NCBI RefSeq assembly: GCF_000027005.1 | Contig: NC_012966.1 | Coordinates: 1,240,001-1,304,000 of the forward strand | Origin: Komagataella phaffii GS115 | Lineage: Eukaryota; Ascomycota; Pichiomycetes; Pichiales; Pichiaceae | DNA length: 64,000 nt | Direction of reading: 5' to 3' | Shown: piece after piece, positions 1-9,735 of the stretch | How the letters are laid out: each line of letters begins with the position of its first letter | How positions within the stretch are numbered: position 1 is the first letter of the stretch | Notes under the pieces: model-generated | Database searches by the model: none | Seen by the model: only the letters and a program-made list of their open reading frames with translations | What the model was told of the DNA's origin: nothing | Position numbers and translations under genes: made by a program

Positions 1-1826
1 ATATTGAGTGCAGTTTCGTCATTTGAGGCAGCTGCAGCAGCCATGGAAACATTTGAAACCAAGCGATCAATTAGCTTGAGTGTTCTATTCAAGCCTTTGC
101 CTGTATCCGCTTTTTCAGAGTCGAGCTGGTTCATGAATAGGTTTTGCATCATAGATTTGATATAACGTTGAGTCTCACTATCTTGATTTTTCTCCCAAAT
201 GACCTTTACAAGAGACACAGGATCGTTCAGATCAACGTTCTTGTCTTCTAACGTATCTAATTGCAATAATTGTTGATGGTCTTGAGCTTCATAATCAAAA
301 AACTTTTCAATTTGATCGTTAATTATTTCATTACCAAAGTCTCTCAAATAATCGAATATGTCTAATAAATGTGCGTTTTTGAAAGAATTTCTAGTATTCA
401 TTCTTTTTCGTATATCCGGCTCCAACTGGATTAAAGAATTGATCAATATCATGGAAGATACAAAGAATTCTACAACGGAGTTTTCACTCGAATTAGATAG
501 CTCTTTATACTCTTCAGATGCACCAACTTTGGAACCCATCTTACCTCTACCTTCTAAAGTTCTTAGGATGGAATAAAGAAATCCTTCGTACCTCATTTTG
601 CTGTAGTCTGATAGAGTTAGGTCTATATAACTGGAATCAGACGATGTAGTTGATTGTGCACTCGAAGTAACCTTTTTCTTCGAGTTCCTTTGTAGCTGCG
701 CTTGGTGCTTTAAATGAAAGTTATTTCCGATCCTTTGCGTGAATGCTTCCCAGACTTGTTCATAGCCAGAAATGTATCCATATTCTGTGTTCAATCGCCA
801 ATTTGAAAGAAAGGCAAGCATATCTGCTGCAAGCTTCTTATTGGCGGCTCTTGTAGAGAACAGTGCACCAAACACAGTAGAAGAAAAGATTTTTGATTCT
901 ATGGCAGCTCTGCCTCCTATATCAGATGCATTCAGTGATGCCCTTAGACATCGCAGGAGTATAGACTCTTTCTCTAACAATGAATTATATTCCTCAGTGG
1001 CATTAGTGAACATTACAGGCGTACTCTTGCTGGACATTAAAGGAGAAGTCTTGTATAGCTGGCCAAGAACGTTCCCCAATGCGACCATACCTTGAGCTTT
1101 GAGAAATTTTTTCACCCATTGCATAGGTTCTGTTCTTAAAGAAACCCACAAATTGCTCAGTTCATTGACATGAATGGTGTTGGAAATGATCTTACGAACG
1201 TAATACTCCGGAGTCAAAAGTATACCATCTTTGTCCAACTCGGGAGTAACTAATGTTATTGGATTTATAGCGCTGGTGGGGTTCTTTAGAGCTAACTGCT
1301 GTTCATAGTATTGTTTTTGGTGCGTTTGATACCTCTGGTTTTTCTTGTATTCTGCGATCTGATCTTGAGCAACCAGTGTCCATTTTTTATCAACACTATA
1401 ATCTGCCAATTCCTGACGGGCACTTGAAGGCAGATTCTTGAAATCTCTCTGGTCCATCAATATGCTAAACAGTCTTTCAACCTCGGTGTCAGAGGGACGT
1501 TCCGGTTGGTAAGAATCCTTAGACGGAGCTGCCCAATTTTTCGTACCAGAGGAGTAACGTGTTGAGGATGTATTGGCGGAATAAACCGAGTCTGTGTTAG
1601 TATGTACAGAGCGTAGGTCACTATCATACATTCCAGAGAGGATGGAATTCTTTCGGGAAAAATCATTGGTGGGGGTTCTCTGGTGGGACAATTGAGACAT
1701 GGAATTGGCAGTGGAAAATGATGACGCAACACCACCCTTACCTGTAAGCTTTGGATCAGGATTAGGGTCGGCTTTGGACTTCATCTTCATCCAGCCAAAA
1801 CGCTTTGTAGTAGATTCGTTCGACAT
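1..1826 (-). CDS. BNI1: Formin (BNI1-type), N-terminal part; cut by window edge
   Basis: Diaphanous-related formins nucleate actin cables at sites of polarised growth and are activated by Rho GTPases binding the N terminus. The minus-strand frame starts at the ATG at 1826 and stays open to base 1, giving about 608 residues with the C terminus (FH1, FH2) off the left edge. After a Ser/Thr-rich lead of about 100 residues comes a GTPase-binding/FH3 region. It includes the segments TEVERLFSILMDQRDF, DKKWTLVAQDQI, YYVRKIISNTI and LWVSLRTEPMQWVKKF, typical of the Bni1/Bnr1 armadillo-like regulatory region. Bni1 is preferred over Bnr1 from the spacing and motif fit, but the FH2 domain is not visible to settle it. 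The frame remains open upstream of the ATG to 1982 but has no other ATG there. Confidence 0.82.
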   Translation of the reverse strand, partial: MSNESTTKRFGWMKMKSKADPNPDPKLTGKGGVASSFSTANSMSQLSHQRTPTNDFSRKNSILSGMYDSDLRSVHTNTDSVYSANTSSTRYSSGTKNWAAPSKDSYQPERPSDTEVERLFSILMDQRDFKNLPSSARQELADYSVDKKWTLVAQDQIAEYKKNQRYQTHQKQYYEQQLALKNPTSAINPITLVTPELDKDGILLTPEYYVRKIISNTIHVNELSNLWVSLRTEPMQWVKKFLKAQGMVALGNVLGQLYKTSPLMSSKSTPVMFTNATEEYNSLLEKESILLRCLRASLNASDIGGRAAIESKIFSSTVFGALFSTRAANKKLAADMLAFLSNWRLNTEYGYISGYEQVWEAFTQRIGNNFHLKHQAQLQRNSKKKVTSSAQSTTSSDSSYIDLTLSDYSKMRYEGFLYSILRTLEGRGKMGSKVGASEEYKELSNSSENSVVEFFVSSMILINSLIQLEPDIRKRMNTRNSFKNAHLLDIFDYLRDFGNEIINDQIEKFFDYEAQDHQQLLQLDTLEDKNVDLNDPVSLVKVIWEKNQDSETQRYIKSMMQNLFMNQLDSEKADTGKGLNRTLKLIDRLVSNVSMAAAAASNDETALN

Positions 1827-2493
1827 GTGTACACAAGATGATTCACGTGAAATAGGCCAATAGTAAGTAAACTGAACCTTCCCAGTGTTGGACGAATCTT
1901 CTTTCCAGTAGTAGAAGACTTGGATTGAATAGCGTTTTGCTATGAGTTGTGCGTTATTCCTGTGATGCTGAACGTATTCAATCTAAGGTTAGATTCTGTC
2001 TGTGAGAAAGATGGAACTGGAACAATGTGGTGTAGAGGTGTATATTTTAGTTGGGAGAAAGGTTGGGAAAAATAAGGTGGGAGAATAAAAGTTGGCGAGA
2101 CTTGAGTTGTTAGATGAAGGGTAAAGTGACCTTTGATATGCTTGTGATCAATTGGTCTTTGTAGTACATATCGGAATACGGACGGGGTTTTTCATTCGAA
2201 AAGTCTCTCAAACCGGCAAGCACGTCAAACCTACCAGAATCTTAATTACATAATACGGCTACATGAAGTACCGAGCCTGGCAGATTAAACATTTTCGCGA
2301 CCTCACGTTATAGATAAGATGGGTCAAGGGGAAGTCAAGTCTTCCTTCTTCTCACAATCTAATACCGTTCGATTCTCTTTTTTTTATCACCAGTAAAGCA
2401 GGTCTTTATTCTCTAGGAGATTTGGAGACTTTGTTTTGCACTCTTGGGTTTTTGCAAAAATCGGGTTAAGAGAACTCCACATTTGTAAGCGAG
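1827..2493. other. Divergent intergenic region, BNI1 / RING protein
   Basis: About 670 bases separate the two divergently transcribed genes. The region contains a 10-bp perfect palindrome TTCACGTGAA at 1842-1851, a CACGTG core of the Cbf1/bHLH type, 16 bases before the BNI1 ATG. A pyrimidine tract lies near 2371-2388 on the RING-gene side. No convincing gene is seen. Confidence 0.5.
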
Positions 2494-3810
2494 ATGAACG
2501 TATTGAAGAGGATGACTCGGAAGATCCGAGATGGCACAGATCACGGCCTTTTCCACAAACTACGAAGTAAATTCAGGCGGAATCACGTAGGTTCCGAATT
2601 TAACACCAGCAATGGACTTTACAGCCCGGATTTCAGATTGTTCAGTCCAAGTGATCCCAACGAACGGATGGCTCCTAATTATACCGCTCAAACATCTCAA
2701 ATGGAAACCGAAAATTCTGGACAGAATAGAGCCGATGAGATGAGAGAGCAGTTGCCACCCTCAATTGTAGCCCAACTGAGTGCATTGTCGGGGCTTCTAG
2801 ATCAAGTTATTATGACTACCGTGTCTGATCTGATTTCTAGAAGCAGACCGGCCCAGCTAGAGCCTGATATCAACTTGGATGAAGAGGACTTGATGGATCA
2901 AAACTCTCTGGCGTACGGTATTCAAATGTCAACTAATACAGGTTTAAATTTACCTGTCTCGGAGAATATGAGTTTCGGACAATTCATCCACAACTTGAGA
3001 AATGATGAGTATCTTCTGTCGCAATTGGGTGAGCTTATAGTACAACAAAGAGAAGCCATTGTGCAAGGAACGTTCAATGCTGAAGCAGATAGGGACAGTG
3101 TCAACTTTCTCACTGCCTTCAGCTTCAACAATGCCACCCGGTACACTTTAGGGGCAGGAGGTTTACAACGATTGACCCCAATTTTGATCGTGGGTTTAGT
3201 TAGTGTTCCATTTTTTGAAAACGGCACGTTTGAAGAGACCAATAGATCGTGGGTTGTCATTGTAATGTCTAATATCTATCCTGCCAATGACGCTGTTATA
3301 AGATCAATGCCCACATTCTTGGATCTTTTGAGAAGTTATGCTGCCGCTACGTCTACTGGGGAATCGTCTAGCAATCGAAACGTTGTTAACATCTCGGTAG
3401 GACTTTCTGGAGAGAGTGGAGATTCTGACTGGAATAGTGAACATTCAAGACGCCAAATTGCCAGGTTTTTTGAGGCCATGATTCCTTCCAAAGGAATTAA
3501 GAAGGAAGATTTAGACAAAGATACACAAGGGGTATTTCGCATCTCGATACCGGTTACTGATGACGATAATTCTTTTTACTCTACTAAATCTCATTTTGAA
3601 GAAACAACCACACCGTTTCCAACTAAAACCGTGCAACATGACGATAGTTGTCCGATCTGTTTGATTAATTATAAGAATGGTGACTATGGGCGTGCCCTAG
3701 TTGATTGCAAGCACCAATTTCACAGAGAATGCATAGATCAATGGTTGATTCAGGGTGAAAATGTCTGTCCTCTTTGTCGAGGAAATGGAATTGTGATATC
3801 CAAAACGTGA
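2494..3810 (+). CDS. RING-H2 finger protein, probable E3 ubiquitin ligase
   Basis: Protein of 438 residues, ATG at 2494. The C terminus carries a C3H2C3 RING: C386, C389, C405, H407, H410, C413, C425, C428, ending 10 residues before the stop. RING-H2 domains recruit a ubiquitin-conjugating enzyme, so an E3 ligase role follows from the family. The N-terminal half is polar and probably disordered. A more hydrophobic folded stretch at roughly residues 160-290 includes SFNNATRYTLGAGGLQRLTP and a segment ILIVGLVSVPFF; the latter is short and I do not call it a membrane segment. The architecture (long N-terminal region, terminal RING) is shared with several fungal RING proteins including San1-like nuclear ligases, but I cannot assign orthology. 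Confidence 0.8.
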   Translation: MNVLKRMTRKIRDGTDHGLFHKLRSKFRRNHVGSEFNTSNGLYSPDFRLFSPSDPNERMAPNYTAQTSQMETENSGQNRADEMREQLPPSIVAQLSALSGLLDQVIMTTVSDLISRSRPAQLEPDINLDEEDLMDQNSLAYGIQMSTNTGLNLPVSENMSFGQFIHNLRNDEYLLSQLGELIVQQREAIVQGTFNAEADRDSVNFLTAFSFNNATRYTLGAGGLQRLTPILIVGLVSVPFFENGTFEETNRSWVVIVMSNIYPANDAVIRSMPTFLDLLRSYAAATSTGESSSNRNVVNISVGLSGESGDSDWNSEHSRRQIARFFEAMIPSKGIKKEDLDKDTQGVFRISIPVTDDDNSFYSTKSHFEETTTPFPTKTVQHDDSCPICLINYKNGDYGRALVDCKHQFHRECIDQWLIQGENVCPLCRGNGIVISKT

Positions 3811-3880
3811 ATAAATTGATATTTAATGAGAGGGGATGAAATAAGTAAAGAATGGGAATTGGTGGGTATTATTGGTTTTA

Positions 3881-4558
3881 TTAGTTGAATATTTCTCCGT
3901 AGTCTAACAGGTCTTCTACTCTGCCTGAGGTAGTACTACGAGATGGTTTATTTTGGTTTTCCGGTTCAGGTATTAGGGACTCAGAATCATATTGTGATTC
4001 AGAAGTGAAATCGAGGTCATTAAACTCTTCGGGTTCAATTTCATGGAGAATGTTGGTCGAAGGAAGGGGCAGTGGAGGATTTGAGTCAGGGGAAACATCA
4101 GAATCTTCTAAGAGGTTTTTGTTCATTTTCTCCACGTTGTTGAGATTACTATCCGTGATCAAGCCTTGTAAACCACGTTGCTGCTGTTGCTCTTCCAAAC
4201 GCTTCATTTTCTTCCTCCGTTGATATTTCTCCCTCCTCTTTTCACTCTTGAATATCTCATAGTTTCTGTATTTTGCCAGATAAATCTTCAGAGTTGCGGC
4301 ATAATTTTCGAACCCCAGTGTGTTCATGGCTAGGAGAATATCCTCTCCGTTCAAAGTTTTTCTCTTCTCCAGCGTACATTTTTCCGCTGCTTGTGATGTT
4401 ATGAAGGATATGAACTCACTTACACATTCTTGCATGCATTCTTTAGCCTCTTTGGATAGTTTTCCATATGGAGGGAGTGCTGCTCTCATTACTTTTCCAA
4501 CATTAGCAATTGGAAGCCAACGATCCTGTTCCCTTACGTATATGTCGTCATTGTTCAT
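3881..4558 (-). CDS. HAP3: CCAAT-binding factor HAP3 (NF-YB subunit)
   Basis: Histone-fold subunit of the Hap2/3/4/5 CCAAT-binding complex, which activates respiratory genes in yeast. The NF-YB core occupies about residues 12-100: [17 protein letters not shown], then [20 protein letters not shown], then [17 protein letters not shown] and the YLAKYRNYE end of the fold. The tail is charged and low complexity with a Gln run. The ATG at 4558 is chosen (225 aa) because the frame can only be extended upstream with a TTG codon at 4582. The C-terminal extension after the histone fold is longer than in S. cerevisiae Hap3 (144 aa in total) and has no recognised domain. Confidence 0.93.
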   Translation of the reverse strand: MNNDDIYVREQDRWLPIANVGKVMRAALPPYGKLSKEAKECMQECVSEFISFITSQAAEKCTLEKRKTLNGEDILLAMNTLGFENYAATLKIYLAKYRNYEIFKSEKRREKYQRRKKMKRLEEQQQQRGLQGLITDSNLNNVEKMNKNLLEDSDVSPDSNPPLPLPSTNILHEIEPEEFNDLDFTSESQYDSESLIPEPENQNKPSRSTTSGRVEDLLDYGEIFN

Positions 4559-5182
4559 TCTCAGTTGGAACCAAGAGCGCAAGTGACTGGCTGATCTAGG
4601 GCTGGACTGCGAACGGGGGGACGGAATTAGAAGATTGAGGCTTCTGGAAACGAGTCTATATGTTGAAGTGTCCTTGATTTCGAAGATCTGTGGATCATCA
4701 AGCGTTGAGGAAGAAAAAAAGAAAGAAAGACAAGAGTTTTTTTGTTACAGGGGCATAGCTCATCACTTTAATGCAAGCTGCTGTGGTCAGACTGATTAAC
4801 ACCGAACTGATCCTAGGATTAGGCGTTAGAAGTCACGTGCAGATTATGTTTAGGAATGTTTTCTGCCTTGCAGGGGTGCTCAAATTGGATTGTAGATTAT
4901 GTAATACAGGTTATTTATATGGTTTTCTTTTTTGAGGAATTTGTTCAATTGCCAGGTAGTTGGAAGGAATTGAGACCAGGTAAAATTGGAGCTCAAAATT
5001 CCACTGGGCTAGTACTATTCTCCTCTGCTGTTAATCTCATTGACCTTGTCAACTCATAGCCCTCTCCTTTTAAAGGTTTATTCTTTGATTGGTACACGTC
5101 TTATTCTTGATTCACATATCTCTGGTCCATGGTCTATATTTCAAGCGCTTGACTTTGCCTCTGCCTTCAACTCCGCCAAGCA
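4559..5182. other. Divergent intergenic region, HAP3 / SCC4
   Basis: About 620 bases between divergent start codons. It holds a purine-rich tract near 4708-4731 and a CACGTG E-box at 4834-4839. Short open frames here lack coding character, so I read it as a shared promoter region. Confidence 0.45.
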
Positions 5183-7498
5183 ATGGAGGGCGATGACACG
5201 GTACTTTCCAACTTGGTTCAGTCTCAGGATGATAGCTCCAAAGTTCAGACCGGCGAAGAATCCCAGGAGCTGGACTCACGAGCGATGTCTTCATCTTTTC
5301 AAAGTCTGGATCTAATCAACCAGAAGTTACTGGCCCACGCTGAATTGTGTTTGGAATCCGCCCATTTACTAACCAGAGATGCCATAAACAATTCAACCAT
5401 ACTCTCTGAATATCACAATCTTGTTCAGGCAGCATTGCACTTTCTCATTTGCATTACAAAATCATCAGGTGAGCCTTTATCGGTCATTGATAAAGCTCAG
5501 CTGTTTTACAAGATTTCCGTCATTTTACAGGAGGAAACAGAAGAGGTGGACCTTGCTATACAATTTCTGAACAAGGCAGATGCTCTCGTAAGCCGTGATG
5601 GTCTTTTAGAATACATGTTTCAGTACGAATCGGCCATTTGTTCTTTATTAGCTAGAGAAGGAACTCAGCCTAAGATGATCTCTAATTTCCATGACAATTG
5701 CATAAGAAAATTTGAAAATACGAATTCCTCATTGTTTATCTATTATTTCAAGTTCCTGAAAGCTTTCAATGTTACGCTTCTGGATAAAGAAGATGCGTAT
5801 AGAGCACTGGATACACTTACAGAGTTGAGTCTGGCAGCACTTCAATCAGGAAAACCAATTGCAACATCACCACTCTTACAGCTAATGATAACAAAAACCT
5901 TAAATATTCTACTTTACTGTGGAAGATATAAATCGTTTGAAAATCTGTACCAATTGTTGTGGGAACATGTTACTCCCCAGGATATGCCAGTACAGATACA
6001 TGGTGCATTGCTACTACACTCTTTAATATTTCACACAATTAATCAAAGTGACTGGGCAACAATCAAATCCAAGATGGTGTTATTAAAGGAGTTTCTAAAA
6101 AAGGATACTGCTCATTGGACGCAATCATTTGTTGTCCATATTCAAGAAACGTCAAGTAATGTTCCAGTGACAATAACCTGGGCTTCGCTTAGTCGATTCA
6201 AACTACTCATTTATTTTTATTCTGCGCTGGCTTATTTGCACAGATCGGCGGATGGTAACGATAGAGCGATTAAGCTCCTAAAATCATGTGAAATGCTCAT
6301 CTCCAACGAAATAGCCAAACTTGAAAGTAAAGACAGTAAGGTGGTGTTATCCTTCGAACAACTGCAATCCCAAAAAATGTGGCTGAACTACCTTTCAATG
6401 GCTACAAAAATTTATCAGCTATATGAAACATTTATTAATGCTAATGGCGTGCTCAATAGTAAATTGCCAACAGATTGGCTTACCGAGTCAGAAGATTTGC
6501 CTTCACCATTGAAAGAATTGCGAGAGTTCATTGCCGATTATGATGCCGGCAAAGTGTCTTCGCAAGAGCTGGTTTACTATCATAGACTACTTCCCAAAAT
6601 ATACCTCATTCTAGCGTTCCACTTCCAAGCAAAGGGAAAACTTCTCAGAGCGAAGTATTTTTACGATAGAATATTACATCTCTTTTCCAGGAAACCTCAT
6701 GATCTAAATGATGAGAACTTTTTTGAGCAACCAAGAGCTGTTTCCTACGCCCAAATGATCTCTGGCATTGGAGGAATAATATACGAACCAAAAGAAGAAC
6801 AAAATCAGCTATACTGCATTGCACTGTTGAATTACCATAAACTGAACCTTTACGACGTTAATAAGCTTAAAAGTGATATCTCAGGGTTTTCAGAAGAACA
6901 TTCGAAAGATCGAGATTTCTCCAAGAAACTGGCTAGAAAAAAAAGAATGCAGATGAATGTCGTCCAAACACAATCACAACTAGACATTTCCTTAGCCAAG
7001 ATCATAAATTCTCTAGAGACCCAACCTCATATCCTATTGGCATCTCGCCTGATTTCTCAGTTAGCAAATTTGTCTCAAGGATCAGAAGTTGACGCGTTCT
7101 CCTATGAAGAACCTCCGGAACAACACCTTTACTGGTCACCAATTCTCAAGAATATAGCTGTTTTTTTGAAGGCAGATTCCGTATCATATTCAAAAGAAGC
7201 TGGCGAAGAAGCTTTTGTGAAAGAAAAGATCAAACTTTATAAGCAATGTTTGAGTTTAGGAGATAGAGCGTTTAGCCTGGACCCATTGGTTTTGACCAGA
7301 ATAATTCAATTAAAGGAACAATTTCCAATTTACTTTTCAGAACAGGAAATTCAACAAGACAAAGTGACCTTGAGTAATCTTACCTCGTCGTCAAAACGTA
7401 CTCATGATGCGGATGTCGATAACGCTGGACTTGAACATGAACTTGAAGACATCAAACCCATAGATAATACTCCGTCCAAGCGAGCTAGAAATGAATAA
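5183..7498 (+). CDS. SCC4: Probable cohesin loader subunit Scc4/Mau2
   Basis: Protein of 771 residues, ATG at 5183. It is almost wholly alpha-helical with TPR-like helix pairs, without signal peptide or membrane segments, and ends in a basic nuclear-type tail (SKRARNE). The N-terminal part (residues about 70-150: YHNLVQAALHFLI, KAQLFYKISVIL, LAIQFLNKADALVS) follows the pattern of the Cohesin_load (Mau2/Scc4) family. The late repeat KIYLILAFHFQAKGKLLRAK also fits. Scc4 binds the N terminus of Scc2 and together they load cohesin onto chromosomes. It is longer than S. cerevisiae Scc4 (624 aa). Family similarity is low across yeasts, so the call is probable, but the convergent neighbour encodes the cohesin kleisin. 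Confidence 0.66.
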   Translation: MEGDDTVLSNLVQSQDDSSKVQTGEESQELDSRAMSSSFQSLDLINQKLLAHAELCLESAHLLTRDAINNSTILSEYHNLVQAALHFLICITKSSGEPLSVIDKAQLFYKISVILQEETEEVDLAIQFLNKADALVSRDGLLEYMFQYESAICSLLAREGTQPKMISNFHDNCIRKFENTNSSLFIYYFKFLKAFNVTLLDKEDAYRALDTLTELSLAALQSGKPIATSPLLQLMITKTLNILLYCGRYKSFENLYQLLWEHVTPQDMPVQIHGALLLHSLIFHTINQSDWATIKSKMVLLKEFLKKDTAHWTQSFVVHIQETSSNVPVTITWASLSRFKLLIYFYSALAYLHRSADGNDRAIKLLKSCEMLISNEIAKLESKDSKVVLSFEQLQSQKMWLNYLSMATKIYQLYETFINANGVLNSKLPTDWLTESEDLPSPLKELREFIADYDAGKVSSQELVYYHRLLPKIYLILAFHFQAKGKLLRAKYFYDRILHLFSRKPHDLNDENFFEQPRAVSYAQMISGIGGIIYEPKEEQNQLYCIALLNYHKLNLYDVNKLKSDISGFSEEHSKDRDFSKKLARKKRMQMNVVQTQSQLDISLAKIINSLETQPHILLASRLISQLANLSQGSEVDAFSYEEPPEQHLYWSPILKNIAVFLKADSVSYSKEAGEEAFVKEKIKLYKQCLSLGDRAFSLDPLVLTRIIQLKEQFPIYFSEQEIQQDKVTLSNLTSSSKRTHDADVDNAGLEHELEDIKPIDNTPSKRARNE

Positions 7499-7525
7499 AT
7501 AAAAGCAACTTTTCTATTATTTATA

Positions 7526-9210
7526 CTATACAAAGCGAGAATACAGCTCATCCCTAGCTTCTATTTCAAGCTCTCCAAAAAGTCTTTCTTGTTTCAGAGC
7601 AACTGCATCACTTGAGGCTAAAACCAATAGCTCAAAAAATGCTCTTGTAGCTTTTCTTTTGGAATTGGTAGAGCTGGATGAATCCAATTCCAAGTCTTTT
7701 GACACTAGTTGAGAAAAAGTTATAGTTTTTGACTCAGTCATTGTCTCTCCAAGGCCTTCCTTTAGGTAGGACACAATCTTATAAGTAGATTCAGAAACCA
7801 CACCGTTGTTGAATTCAGAAGTGGCGTTCTCTTCTTCATCATTGAGAATGTTTCCATCTTGGGAACCATATTGAAAGGAAGGAATGGATCCCTCAAACTG
7901 TTCATCTTGATCATCAAAGTCTAGACCGGATTGGTCTCCAAAACCAAAACTTATATCCTGTTCTTGAGGAGGCTCATCAAAGTCCACATTAAAATCATTA
8001 GCATCATCCCCTTGTTGTGTGGGTTCGTTCAGATCAACGTCTACGTCGGGCTCCATGCTTTTTTCTTTATCTTCGTTCAACTTCCTTCGTTTGAAGTCGT
8101 TCTCTAAAATACCAAAGAGAGTGGGCTTCATAATGCCCTCGTTGCTGGATTGTAAAAGTATCTGAAGTTTAGTAGCATCATCGAGTTGCGCTTCATGCTG
8201 GGTTAATGCTTCTTCATCGTCAGTGGATGCTGGGGGCGTCTTTAGTTGTTTCTTTATTACATCGCTGGGAATCTCGGTAACTGTGTCTATGATAATTTTT
8301 CTCTTGGTGGTTCTAACCACATCTGAGTCTTGAAATTTTTCCCAGAGGGAGGTTCGTCGTTTTTGTGGGCTGACGGTTTGTGGTTGGTGAATTTCTGGGA
8401 TGTCAGTGTCTTGTGGAGTTGACGCCTCGTTAACTTCGTCCTCCTCTGCAAACGGAGTTAGGGGGCCCATATCAAAATCAAAAGGTTCATCCTGAGCATT
8501 TTCTGCCGGAAGGTTTTCAAACGTTAATTCAGGCAAAGCGGTGGAGTCCTGTGCTAGGATATTATCGTCGTCTCTGCCTATTTCTATTGATTGATCAACG
8601 TCTAAGTCATGATCACCTTGATCATTATCGCCCAAGTCGAAGTCTAAGTCCAACGTTGCTTCCGCTGGGTTATTTTCTAGATCATCTACCTCGTGGCCTC
8701 TTCCGATTTCTATTGAAGTATTATTGCCAACCTCCTCCTCTGGAGCCTCTTGAGAGCCTAATAGGTCGTCAAAATTCAACGGTTCTTGATAGAGCAACTC
8801 AGTTTCTGTTACCGTGTCGCGTAAAGCAATCGCATTGATCGATGAAAGCACTGTTTTTCTGCCGGTAAAGTAACAGAATTACTACTTCTAAAGGCGGTTT
8901 TGATCCTCAACAGGGCCTCATTGACATCATCTAGCAAGTATTTGGCCTTTCTAGAGTATATTCTAACCACTCCATAAAGCAGCTGGCCAGTCAATCTCAA
9001 TGCCAGTGGCTCTAGCGCTGTCTGAGACGCGGTTTGGTCTTTCTCTACGGTGCCTTGATCAATTGAAGACGACTCTCGTATTGCCTCGGTTGACTCAGGA
9101 ATAGAAGTTTTCAGTAACTGAGCCTTGGTCAGCTTTTTTTCCAAATTTGCTGCCAGCCATACTTGAGCCAATGGACCTTCTTTTGTCAGTAACTGGTCAT
9201 GATATAACAT
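7526..9210 (-). CDS. MCD1: Cohesin kleisin Mcd1/Scc1 (Rad21), split by an apparent 1-base deletion
   Basis: Kleisin that closes the Smc1-Smc3 ring and is cleaved by separase at anaphase. The N-terminal frame starts at ATG 9210 (the frame continues upstream only to a TTG at 9261). It carries the Rad21/Rec8 N-terminal domain: GPLAQVWLAANLEKKL and LLYGVVRIYSRKAKYLLDD. The rest (8851 to 7526) is in another frame and ends with the winged-helix C terminus (RKATRAFFELLVLASSDAV). The frames meet at the run of five T on the plus strand (8854-8858). Adding one base there would give a continuous protein of 561 residues, close to the 566 of S. cerevisiae Mcd1. No splice signals flank the junction. The middle is acidic and Asp/Glu-rich. 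Two CGCG cores upstream fit cell-cycle control. Confidence 0.88.
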
Positions 9211-9735
9211 GATCGTGCCAGAAGAGTTTTTTGGGCGGTTGAGTTTAAATACCGATGGCAAGAGTAGTTGTTTACGTGAGTACGTTTAGCAAAAAGCGCG
9301 TTTTCCTTAGACTCGCGTCGCTTACAATTTTTTAGTAGGGAGCAAAATTCCGTGCTTATGTAATAATTTCTACTCCGAGGGTCGATGAATATCCTGATAT
9401 GTGGGGTCCAAACATAATCTCCCAATCCAAGTGAAGTCAGTTGGTTCGACAGGACCACCGTACTGGTGGAGTGCATGCGCCATATCAATCCCAGTTTGTT
9501 GGAGTGCAACTCTGTGTGCAACTACATGTCATGATTCGGATAAGACATGAGATGATCCATTTTCTTTATTGCGAGCGGGATTACTCCAAACTTTTCACTT
9601 CAAAGACTCTTGCAAAGGCTCTGTATTTTCAACAAGTTCCATCCTTATTGCACGCCTCGTGAACGCACGTTATCAGGAATACACAAACCAAAAGGTCACA
9701 TTACTCTGTTCTCAGAGTATGAGATTTGCAGCACC
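9211..9735. promoter_or_regulatory. SCC1 upstream region with two MBF-like ACGCG cores
   Basis: About 525 bases between the SCC1 start and the 3' end of the next minus-strand gene. On the SCC1 strand, ACGCG occurs at 9297-9301 and 9314-9318, roughly 87-108 bases before the ATG. ACGCG is the core of the MBF (Mbp1-Swi6) element that drives G1/S genes, including MCD1 in S. cerevisiae. Binding here is inferred. The remaining part shows no convincing gene. Confidence 0.5.

Noticed and set aside
4856..5059. 67-codon frame in the HAP3/SCC4 intergenic region
   Set aside because: Starts in a promoter region, no recognisable domain, composition typical of AT-rich noise.
8809..8870. An intron joining the two halves of SCC1
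   Set aside because: The protein frames abut exactly within a homopolymer, leaving no room for donor, branch and acceptor sites.
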